A stretch of 27,205 nucleotides of DNA, from positions 1-27,205 of the forward strand of contig DVOM01000006.1 of assembly GCA_018713605.1 (NCBI GenBank), read 5' to 3'. The notes beneath the pieces were generated by a model. It searched no databases and had not been told where the DNA came from. It saw only the letters and a program-made list of their open reading frames with translations. The translations under genes and the position numbers were made by a program. Source of the DNA: Scatacola_A faecigallinarum (lineage in GTDB: Bacteria; Pseudomonadota; Alphaproteobacteria; RF32; CAG-239). Of this stretch, positions 18,089-24,104 are shown one piece after another. Position 1 is the first letter of the stretch; each line of letters begins with the position of its first letter.

Positions 18089-18973
18089 TTATTTACCTAT
18101 TTTCAGAAACGGAATAATCGTTCCGCTGCTGTTTGCTCCCTCCATCATTGTCAAAGTCTGAGGCAAATTCAGTTCACCGTTCCATTTCTGAATCGCTTTG
18201 GCCAGTTCGTATTGCGCCACAAAGGGATTGTTTTTCAAAGCTTTTGCTTTCAGCTCAACTTCAATTCCCTGAGCTTTGGCTTCCGCGGCCATGCGTTCGT
18301 AAGTTTGCTGAGCTTCTTCCTTAACTCTGGCTGTTGCCTGTTTGGCCATTTGGCTTTTATATTTTTCAAGCTTTTCGCCCTGTTTTGCCTGAACCGTCTG
18401 TTCAATTAAGTTTTCGAATTCAGGGGAAGCTTGATAGCTCAGTAAACGAAATGTTTTGACTTTGACAAGTCCTTCGGTCAGCAACTGGTCCCGGACGATG
18501 TATTCAACAGCTTCCGTGACTATTTTTTCTTCATTTCCGACAAACGACCAAATGTCTGTCAATGCAGATAGAGTCAGCATTGTGCTGTTTACCATGTCTC
18601 TGATGACTTTCTCTTCATACTGTTTGTATCCCTGATATTTTTCAAACATCTTGTGTACTTGAGAGTCATTCATTTCACACAACAGGGCACATTTCAGGGA
18701 GATTTTTTGAAGGTCTTTTGTCCGAACGCTGAAGGTATATTCATACCTCTGCGGCTGGACATCGACAATTTGAACTTCGTTTCCCATGTGCCGAGAATAG
18801 GGGATGTACCATACCAGACCGGGAACATAGGATGAATCCTTAATTTGTCCCCATACGGTTTTTACGGCTCTTTGTCCGGGATTAACTTTGACAAAGGAGT
18901 CTTGAGATACTCTCCAACATCCAAATACGAGTACAATCAGAATGATCAGTACTGTTGCTGTTTTCTTGCTCAT
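18089..18973 (-). CDS. SPFH/band-7 (prohibitin-like) membrane protein
   Basis: The protein has 294 residues. An N-terminal membrane helix (about 5-20) is followed by an SPFH/band-7 domain (about 25-190) opening with the typical VNPGQRAVKTVWGQI. An Ala/Glu/Lys-rich helical region (about 190-240) would form a coiled coil, and a polar tail follows. Such proteins (HflC/HflK, prohibitin, stomatin) form ring-shaped membrane scaffolds that often regulate proteases such as FtsH. Which subgroup this is cannot be settled by eye; prohibitin-like fits the length. It heads a two-gene minus-strand operon with the small membrane protein at 17729-18064. Confidence 0.88.
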   Translation of the reverse strand: MSKKTATVLIILIVLVFGCWRVSQDSFVKVNPGQRAVKTVWGQIKDSSYVPGLVWYIPYSRHMGNEVQIVDVQPQRYEYTFSVRTKDLQKISLKCALLCEMNDSQVHKMFEKYQGYKQYEEKVIRDMVNSTMLTLSALTDIWSFVGNEEKIVTEAVEYIVRDQLLTEGLVKVKTFRLLSYQASPEFENLIEQTVQAKQGEKLEKYKSQMAKQATARVKEEAQQTYERMAAEAKAQGIEVELKAKALKNNPFVAQYELAKAIQKWNGELNLPQTLTMMEGANSSGTIIPFLKIGK

Positions 18974-19264
18974 AATTAAATTTTTTTTAGTTAAACATAG
19001 ATTTCATTTGAGGAAATTTATTATTTAGCTAAAAATTTATAATTTGAGCGAATCAAATTACAAATGTCAGTTTGCCAATAATAAACTTCATAATTTTTTT
19101 GTTAGTTTAAATATATCGTATTTTTGACAAAAATTTAAGAAAAAAATGACAAATATTTTAGTTATTTTATCAATTTACATTATTTTGAAATTTATAGTAC
19201 TGATTGGATAGACTGTTGAGGCGGTGTCTTGGCGGATTTATATATTGGGGGGATTGGCGGTTTT
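18974..19264. other. AT-rich intergenic region
   Basis: These 291 bp lie between the SPFH gene and the cysteine-rich secreted protein gene, both on the minus strand. The sequence is very AT-rich from 18975 to about 19200 and should contain the SPFH promoter, but no matched -35/-10 pair was convincing. No gene or RNA was recognised. Confidence 0.5.
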
Positions 19265-19288
19265 TTACTGGCATTTATAAAAACCGCC
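19256..19288 (-). repeat. Inverted repeat across the stop codon of the Cys-rich gene
   Basis: Perfect 10-bp arms GGCGGTTTTT / AAAAACCGCC have a 13-nt loop and span the TAA at 19265-19267. It may act as a 3' end hairpin; no T run follows. Confidence 0.5.
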
Positions 19289-19627
19289 GCAGGAATATTC
19301 GCCGAGGCCTTTGCCCATGGCACGGCATTCGGCCGCTGAATAGCGATAGGTGTCCGGGCAGCAGTTGGCGTAAAGGCTGTGGTCATAAGGGCAGGGATCG
19401 GCCAGAAGCATGCCGTCGTCACATTTTTGGTAGGTATAGCCTTCCGCGCGGCAGCGTCTTTCGTCGTCGAGCGCATAGTTGTCGGCCTGCGGGGCATATT
19501 TGGGATTGAGTTTCTGAAATTTTTCATAGTCGGCGGTGTTTTCCGTTTCGGTAATGAAGCGGACATCGGCGGCAACATTGAAACCGGTGAGGGCAATCAG
19601 CAAGGCAATCAGTATCGGCATCGGCAT
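19265..19627 (-). CDS. Small secreted cysteine-rich protein
   Basis: The protein has 120 residues. A signal peptide (about 1-20, ending GFNVAA|D) is followed by a mature part with nine cysteines in the last 65 residues (RRCRAEGY, KCDDGM, DPCPYD, NCCPDTY, AECRAM, SCGGFYKC). The spacing suggests disulfide bonding in the periplasm or outside the cell. The family is not recognised. It shares the general cysteine-rich, tyrosine-containing style of the partial protein at 1-443 but no clear repeat unit. Oxidative folding by the DsbA-like protein in this window is plausible but unproven. It appears monocistronic. Confidence 0.78.
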   Translation of the reverse strand: MPMPILIALLIALTGFNVAADVRFITETENTADYEKFQKLNPKYAPQADNYALDDERRCRAEGYTYQKCDDGMLLADPCPYDHSLYANCCPDTYRYSAAECRAMGKGLGEYSCGGFYKCQ

Positions 19628-19685
19628 TTTCCTGAAATTGTTTATCTTACTTTTAATGTAGCATTGGCGTATTTAAATATCCATT

Positions 19686-19717
19686 AAAAAACGGCTGCTC
19701 TTTGCGAGAAGCCGTTT
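19686..19717 (-). terminator. Terminator of second YdcH-family gene
   Basis: AAACGGCT / AGCCGTTT arms with a further CTC / GAG inner pairing are followed by TTTTTT on the minus strand. It lies 20 nt past the stop. Confidence 0.88.
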
Positions 19718-19736
19718 CGAGAAAGTATGCGTTTGG

Positions 19737-19919
19737 TTAAGCTTCTGCTGTTTGCATAATCCGGCGCAGCATTTCGTCTTTTTTTCTGAGCTTTTGTTTT
19801 TTGAGTTCTTCAATCTTAATGCAGTTTTTCCAGATATGGGATTCTTCTTCCTTAATGACAGCATCTAAATGAGCATGCTGAATACGCAGGTTTTCGAGTG
19901 ATATGTTTTCTACTTCCAT
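19737..19919 (-). CDS. YdcH/DUF465-family small protein (second copy)
   Basis: The 60-residue helical protein contains LRIQHAHLDAVIKEEE and IEELKKQKLRKKDEMLRRI, the standard DUF465 pattern of an HxxLDxxI helix followed by LKKxKLxxKDE. Function is unknown. GGGAGGA lies just before the ATG, a matched promoter lies at 19949-19977, and a hairpin terminator follows, so it is a self-contained unit. It is closer to the family consensus than the member at 17107. Confidence 0.9.
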   Translation of the reverse strand: MEVENISLENLRIQHAHLDAVIKEEESHIWKNCIKIEELKKQKLRKKDEMLRRIMQTAEA

Positions 19920-19948
19920 GCGGTCCTCCCTAAGATGTGAACAATATA

Positions 19949-19977
19949 ATTATAATACTTCCGGCGGTTAATTTCCA
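19949..19977 (-). promoter_or_regulatory. Promoter of second YdcH-family gene
   Basis: On the minus strand TGGAAA (19972-19977), a 17-bp spacer and TATAAT (19949-19954) predict a start near 19942 and a leader of about 23 nt. Confidence 0.7.
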
Positions 19978-20072
19978 GTTTTATCGGAACTTATTATGAT
20001 TTTATTTTAGCTTGCGGTTTTCAGATTGCAACAAAAATTATATACCTGCAGGTATGTATGTCGGAAATTCGT

Positions 20073-21068
20073 TCAGCGGGCTGAGAATTTCTGATAGACT
20101 TTCTTCATCAGGGTTGAGAAAGGGTAGGCGGAGAGTTCGGCGGTCGGAACAAAACGACCGTTGTCGAAAACGTCGTTGTCTTGCCTCAGGCATATTCGCA
20201 GTGTGAGCTTGATGTGGGTAAAGACGTGCGAAACTTCCAGTCCGGTGTCTTCCGCTTCGGCAAAAAGCTTTTCTTCGCTCCATGGAAATTCGTAAAGTCC
20301 GGAAAGAAGGCCTTTTTCTGTCCTTTGGCGGATAAGGATTTCATTTTGATTATTATGAATAAGATAGACGAAGCCGGTTTTTTCTTTTTTGCCGCTTTTT
20401 TTGCGCCGGGGAATATTTTCCAGATTTTCAAGGCCTCTGGCCCGGCAGAAGTTTTGCCAGGGGCAGAGCAGGCACTGAGGGTTTTTCGGTGTGCAGATAC
20501 CGGCGCCAAGATCCATTATTGCCGAGGCATAGTCGGCAGGACATGTCCGGTCGGTCAGCGCTTCGGCTTTTTGGCGAATCAGTCCGGCGATTTCGTCAAC
20601 GGGTTCTGTCAGGTTATAAAGCCGGCAGATGATGCGAATGACGTTGCCGTCAACGACGGTTTCAGGTTGATTGAAAGCCAGGGCCAAAAAGCTGGCAACG
20701 GTATAGCTGCCGATGCCTTTGAGTTTGAGGACTTCCTGTCGGGTTTGAGGAAATTTTCCGCCATATTGGCTGACAATGATGCCTGCCGTCGCATGCAGCG
20801 AACGGGCTCGGGTATAATAGCCAAGTCCCTGCCAGTAAAAGTAAACTTCTTCCAACGGCGCTTCGGCCAGACTTTGAACCGTGGGAAAACGCTCCATAAA
20901 ACGCTGAAAGTAGGGAATGACGGTTTTGACGGTGGTCTGCTGGAGCATGAGTTCCGAAACAAGGATGACGTATGGATCGGGATGAGCGCCGCCCCTGACC
21001 CGCCAAGGCAGGCGGCGGCCGTTTTTATCATACCAATTCAACAGCAATTTTGACAAATCGTTTGACAT
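20073..21068 (-). CDS. mutY: Adenine DNA glycosylase
   Basis: MutY removes adenine mispaired with 8-oxoguanine. The start is ATG at 21068 (331 residues); an upstream TTG at 21116 would lie in the promoter. Visible features are the catalytic Glu in SELMLQQTTV and the helix-hairpin-helix LKGIGSYTVASF. The catalytic Asp lies in VVDGNVIRI. The iron-sulfur cluster cysteines have spacing C-x6-C-x2-C-x5-C (CTPKNPQCLLCPWQNFC). The C-terminal NUDIX-like domain (about 215-330) recognises 8-oxoguanine. No Shine-Dalgarno precedes the ATG, and the predicted transcription start coincides with it. Identification is secure. Confidence 0.96.
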   Translation of the reverse strand: MSNDLSKLLLNWYDKNGRRLPWRVRGGAHPDPYVILVSELMLQQTTVKTVIPYFQRFMERFPTVQSLAEAPLEEVYFYWQGLGYYTRARSLHATAGIIVSQYGGKFPQTRQEVLKLKGIGSYTVASFLALAFNQPETVVDGNVIRIICRLYNLTEPVDEIAGLIRQKAEALTDRTCPADYASAIMDLGAGICTPKNPQCLLCPWQNFCRARGLENLENIPRRKKSGKKEKTGFVYLIHNNQNEILIRQRTEKGLLSGLYEFPWSEEKLFAEAEDTGLEVSHVFTHIKLTLRICLRQDNDVFDNGRFVPTAELSAYPFSTLMKKVYQKFSAR

Positions 21069-21074
21069 GGGGCA

Positions 21075-21103
21075 AGTATAGCGGAGAAATGTGCGGAAGT
21101 CTA
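21075..21103 (-). promoter_or_regulatory. mutY promoter, predicted leaderless
   Basis: On the minus strand TAGACT (21098-21103), a 17-bp spacer and TATACT (21075-21080) are followed after 6 bp by the ATG at 21068. The expected +1 falls on or next to the start codon. Confidence 0.6.
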
Positions 21104-21121
21104 ATTTTCTCTGCAATTATA

Positions 21122-21167
21122 CATACTAAAAAAGGTTTCTGAAACCACAGAAACCTTTTTTAGTATG
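21122..21167. terminator. 20-bp perfect hairpin terminator
   Basis: Perfect 20-bp arms (21122-21141 and 21148-21167) enclose a 6-nt loop AAACCA. The stem contains GGTTTCTG flanked by A6/T6, so it can terminate in both directions. It lies 9 nt past the stop of the 21176-21496 gene. Confidence 0.92.
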
Positions 21168-21175
21168 GGAAGATA

Positions 21176-21496
21176 TTATTTTCCTTTTCGTTTGAAACTG
21201 TATGCCGCTGCTACCTGTTTGGCTTTTTTCTTTTTGATTTTAGCATGTTTTCTGCGCTCGGTTCCCAAGGCTTTGCTTTCGGCAAGACGTTCCCGGCGTC
21301 TGATGACGGCGCTTTGCTGTGATTGTCCGCAATGGCGTCGGTTCAGAGCATCGGCCGGCGGCAGCCGTGTTTGCAAAAGTTTGGGGACCCGGCGGTTTTT
21401 TCCGATAAAATCGAGAGAAAGCCAATGCGGCAAAAAAGACCACATTCCCGGTGGAATGATAATAATTCTCTGTTCTAAGAAATCCATGTATCCCAT
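21176..21496 (-). CDS. Small basic protein of unknown function
   Basis: The protein has 106 residues. A hydrophobic/aromatic N-terminal third (IIIIPPGMWSFLPHWLSLDFIG) is followed by a strongly basic, helical C-terminus (RRRERLAESKALGTERRKHAKIKKKKAKQ). I do not recognise it. Evidence that it is real: codon choice resembles neighbouring genes, a strong terminator follows the stop at 9 nt, and no competing gene overlaps. A second in-frame ATG lies three codons in. No ribosome site is obvious. The basic tail suggests RNA, DNA or ribosome binding, but that is a guess. Confidence 0.6.
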   Translation of the reverse strand: MGYMDFLEQRIIIIPPGMWSFLPHWLSLDFIGKNRRVPKLLQTRLPPADALNRRHCGQSQQSAVIRRRERLAESKALGTERRKHAKIKKKKAKQVAAAYSFKRKGK

Positions 21497-21620
21497 GACA
21501 GTAATAATTTTAAATTAGACAATATGTTAATAATCTCAATAGTATGTAAAATTTCTGCTTATTGTAGTCTTTTTGTCCGAATATTCAACAAAAATCAAAA
21601 GCTTTCTGATTTATTTTATA
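21497..21620. other. AT-rich intergenic region upstream of structured RNA
   Basis: No gene was recognised. The region should hold the promoter of the structured RNA (TTATAT at 21616-21621 is a possible -10 without a good -35) and of the divergent small basic protein. A stretch at 21514-21536 has partial complementarity to the CRISPR repeat, but it is too weak to call a tracrRNA. Confidence 0.4.
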
Positions 21621-21826
21621 TGGCGTTGTCTGGTTCGCAGCGTCTGTTGCCGCTATGGTATATTCCCGATATCTCTGTTGCTCGCCGTCAAACTACTTCT
21701 TTGTGGAAGCCCGAGAGGTCTTAAATACCATACTGAAAATCTGCAAGGGAGGCCTTTTAGTATGTTGCTCTGGAGTTGTGGAATCGTTGAACCCTGTCAG
21801 AGATGCGACTCCGGCGTTTGACGGAG
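21621..21826 (+). ncRNA. ssrS: Structured RNA, probably 6S RNA (SsrS)
   Basis: About 200 nt can close on itself. The base stem pairs CTGG and TCGCA (21630-21639) with TGCGA and CCGG (21804-21814), and TCTG with CAGA continues it. An 8-bp stem TATGGTAT / ATACCATA (21654-21661, 21725-21732) encloses CTTC-TTTGTG-GAAG (21696-21709). A hairpin CATACT-GAAAA / TTTTAGTATG (21729-21764) sits on the 3' side. The segment GAAGCCCGAGAGGTCTTAAA (21706-21725) closely resembles a block I remember from E. coli 6S RNA (CCGAGAAGCCUUAAA). 6S RNA mimics an open promoter and sequesters RNA polymerase sigma70. Length and hairpin placement fit; the exact family needs a covariance search. cas1 follows on the same strand. 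Confidence 0.5.
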
Positions 21827-21914
21827 GAATTAAATGAATCATATTGACTTTTGCGGAGAATAGCACTCATAATTTTCGCATATTTTGTGTTATATATAAC
21901 AGGAGATTGAAATA

Positions 21915-22823
21915 ATGGACAGACAAATTATTGAAATTTCAAATAATGGTTTTTTCTTATCATTATATCGAGGATTTCTTGTTATAGAAAACGAGAAGAA
22001 ACAAAAACAAGAGATACCTTTAGATAATATTTTATCTTTAATATTGTCGGCAGATAATACTGTTATATCTAAAAATATAGTCAATGCTGTTATTGAGCAG
22101 GGTGGAAATATTATATTTTGCGACAAAAAATATTTGCCATCAACGATAGCCGTGCCATATACGGGACATTGGTTAACGTCACATCGAATAAAGCAGCAAA
22201 TAGATTGTTCCAGACCATTGCAAAAAAATTTATGGAAGAGTATTGTTCAGCATAAAATATTAAATCAAGCCTCTGTTCTGGAATATTTTTTTCCTGATAA
22301 CAAAAATATCGAAAGATTAAAAATTTTAGCCAAAGATACTCTAAGTGATGATGCCCGCAATCATGAAGGAATGGCCGCAGCTTTATATTTTAAATCATTG
22401 TTCGGCAAAAAATTTGTGCGCAACAGGTTGAATCCCGATATAAATATTTTGCTTAATTATGCTTATACCATATTAAGGGCTATGGTAGCTAGAGCTGTTT
22501 CTGGCAATGGTCTATTGCCTTATTTGGGGTTAAAGCATTGTGGAAAAACTAATTCGTTACCCCTAGTTGATGATTTGATTGAACCATTCAGAGCAATAGC
22601 TGATAAATTAGTTTTTGATGAAGTAAATAAAATTATCAATACTGATAATATTGAATTAAATGCAGAAATAAAAAGAAATTTAGCGAAGCTTATTGTTTTT
22701 CCGGCGATTACAGGTAAGGGGGCTGTTACTTTGAGTGATGCAATATACGATTTTGTCGGCAGTTTAGTATCTAGTTTTGAAGATAAAAAAGTATTGCTTA
22801 AATACCCTCAATATGAATTGTAA
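21915..22823 (+). CDS. cas1: CRISPR-associated endonuclease Cas1 (type II)
   Basis: Cas1 is the integrase of spacer acquisition and acts as a complex with Cas2. The 302-residue protein has the normal length for type II. The metal-binding triad is visible: Glu151 (NHEGMAAALYF), His208 (GLKHCGKTN) and Glu223 (LVDDLIEPFR). The N-terminal beta domain contains the typical AVIEQGGNIIFCDKKYLPS. AGGAG lies 9 bp before the ATG. The gene is AT-rich, unlike the flagellar and pilin regions. It lies on the plus strand directly before the array (15 bp from stop to first repeat), while cas2 and cas9 are on the minus strand beyond the array, an unusual split of the adaptation genes. It appears intact. Confidence 0.97.
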   Translation: MDRQIIEISNNGFFLSLYRGFLVIENEKKQKQEIPLDNILSLILSADNTVISKNIVNAVIEQGGNIIFCDKKYLPSTIAVPYTGHWLTSHRIKQQIDCSRPLQKNLWKSIVQHKILNQASVLEYFFPDNKNIERLKILAKDTLSDDARNHEGMAAALYFKSLFGKKFVRNRLNPDINILLNYAYTILRAMVARAVSGNGLLPYLGLKHCGKTNSLPLVDDLIEPFRAIADKLVFDEVNKIINTDNIELNAEIKRNLAKLIVFPAITGKGAVTLSDAIYDFVGSLVSSFEDKKVLLKYPQYEL

Positions 22824-22838
22824 AAATAAATTAGACAT

Positions 22839-22874
22839 GAGGGCGTTGACTGTCTGATTAATCTCTGATACTTT
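22839..22874 (+). repeat. Degenerate first repeat that keeps its promoter
   Basis: It differs from the consensus at repeat positions 2-6, 13 and 18, that is, mainly in the crRNA handle. The -35-like TTGACT, the 17-bp spacing and the last 18 bases including TGATACTTT remain. It has no spacer upstream, so its handle would never be used. Confidence 0.9.
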
Positions 22875-23666
22875 GAATGGTTAAAGGAGCAATGTTTGAC
22901 CGGTGTTATAGTTGACCGTCTAATTAATCTCTGATACTTTTGGCTTACTTTATGGAGATTACGGATGGTAGTTATAGTTGACCGTCTAATTAATCTCTGA
23001 TACTTTTGTCAAAGGTGTCAGTCCGCACAGTTACATGTTATAGTTGACCGTCTAATTAATCTCTGATACTTTCCGAAAAGGTTTTTGCTGATTGTATTGC
23101 TTGTTATAGTTGACCGTCTAATTAATCTCTGATACTTTAGTCAAAACAGAAGCCTATCACATGATTAAGTTATAGTTGACCGTCTAATTAATCTCTGATA
23201 CTTTTTTGGTTGATAAAGTAATCGTTGAACGCCTGTTATAGTTGACCGTCTAATTAATCTCTGATACTTTAATACTGTCGTATTCCTGACTTTCGACAGC
23301 GTTATAGTTGACCGTCTAATTAATCTCTGATACTTTAAAGATTGCGATATTATTGTGGCAGTGGAAGTTATAGTTGACCGTCTAATTAATCTCTGATACT
23401 TTTACAGGCGAATATGAGAATGTGCCTGTAGTGTTATAGTTGACCGTCTAATTAATCTCTGATACTTTAACAGCTTTAAGCTCATTAGCAATGTGGCTGT
23501 TATAGTTGACCGTCTAATTAATCTCTGATACTTTTTCTTTATCCATGTTCTTTACTCCTTATTGGTTATAGTTGACCGTCTAATTAATCTCTGATACTTT
23601 AATCACAGGGATTTTCTCACCATGGTCATCGTTATAGTTGACCGTCTAATTAATCTCTGATACTTT
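22839..23666 (+). CRISPR. Type II-C CRISPR array, 13 repeats and 12 spacers
   Basis: Thirteen 36-bp repeats start at 22839, 22905, 22971, 23037, 23103, 23169, 23235, 23301, 23367, 23433, 23499, 23565 and 23631. All twelve spacers are exactly 30 bp, giving a strict 66-bp period. Repeats 2-13 are identical and begin GTTATAGTTGACC and end CTCTGATACTTT. Repeat 1 is degenerate. The 5' GTTATAG resembles the GTTGTAG/GTTTTAG handles of type II-C crRNAs, setting plus-strand transcription. Each repeat holds TTGACC, a 17-bp gap and TACTTT with a TG extension, that is, a promoter whose start would fall inside the next spacer. The array sits between cas1 (plus) and the hairpin before cas2 (minus). Confidence 0.99.
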
Positions 23667-23741
23667 ATCTAATAGCATAAGGCCTTGAAATAAAATAATT
23701 TCAAGGCCTTATTGTAACTTTAAAAACATATTTTCTTATGG
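23667..23741. promoter_or_regulatory. AT-rich array-flanking region (probable leader / adaptation side)
   Basis: These 75 bp separate the last, perfect repeat from the cas2 stop codon. Because degeneration is at the opposite end, new spacers are probably added here, so this should act as the leader for integration even though it is downstream of crRNA transcription. It contains the 15-bp hairpin at 23677-23712. Confidence 0.5.
23677..23712. terminator. Bidirectional terminator between array and cas2
   Basis: Perfect 15-bp arms around AAGGCCTTGAAAT (23677-23691, 23698-23712) enclose a 6-nt loop AAAATA. It can end plus-strand array transcripts and minus-strand cas9-cas2 transcripts. T runs are short on both sides. 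Confidence 0.75.
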
Positions 23742-24104
23742 TTAAAACAACAGTAATTGACCATTTTTTTCGCGAATCGATTCTTCATTTTCTTCAAAAT
23801 TTTTGCCTAAATAATTTTCCGTCATCAGATATTGTTTATCTGTAATATATATAAATGAGATAGATGAGTTATCAGGAATAAATTTTGAAAGCTTTTTCGT
23901 GGTTGTTTGTCCGACGGATAAACTTTTAACCGGCTTAATATATACCGAAAACTGTTTCATCACGAAACCATTATCGAGTAATAAATTGCGAAATCTTGTT
24001 GCTTTGCGCATTTCAGTTCTGGTGCGAACAGGAATGTCAAACATACAGATTATCCACATCATTGACCATCCTGTCAGAGTTTCAAGCCGCTGTCTTCGTG
24101 CCAT
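23742..24104 (-). CDS. cas2: CRISPR-associated protein Cas2 (type II)
   Basis: Cas2 is the structural partner of Cas1 in spacer integration. The 120-residue protein has the ferredoxin-like fold start MMWIICMFDIPVRTRTEMRK with the conserved Asp in FDIP, then FRNLLLDNGFVMKQFSVYIK. The ATG at 24104 overlaps the end of cas9 by 23 nt and keeps the short LTGW-type extension I know from type II-C Cas2 proteins. An alternative ATG at 24062 has AGGA upstream and would give 106 residues. It is co-transcribed with cas9 and separated from cas1 by the whole array. Confidence 0.95.
   Translation of the reverse strand: MARRQRLETLTGWSMMWIICMFDIPVRTRTEMRKATRFRNLLLDNGFVMKQFSVYIKPVKSLSVGQTTTKKLSKFIPDNSSISFIYITDKQYLMTENYLGKNFEENEESIREKNGQLLLF

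Noticed and set aside
20042..20055. ATACCTGCAGGTAT palindrome downstream of mutY
   Set aside because: A perfect 14-bp palindrome followed by a short T run on the minus strand, but it has no loop space; a weak terminator or chance is the best reading.
21514..21536. Possible tracrRNA anti-repeat on the plus strand (AATTAGAC followed by GTTAATAAT)
   Set aside because: Eight bases match the complement of repeat positions 14-21, and a weak, bulged pairing with the handle can be drawn. The region is AT-rich, the handle pairing relies on wobble pairs, and no good terminator follows. It is not strong enough to annotate.
22839..22874. Degenerate first repeat acting as an antisense anti-repeat (tracrRNA source)
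   Set aside because: On the minus strand it would pair with the middle of the repeat but not with the first six bases, which are essential for the handle duplex; a decayed terminal repeat explains it better.
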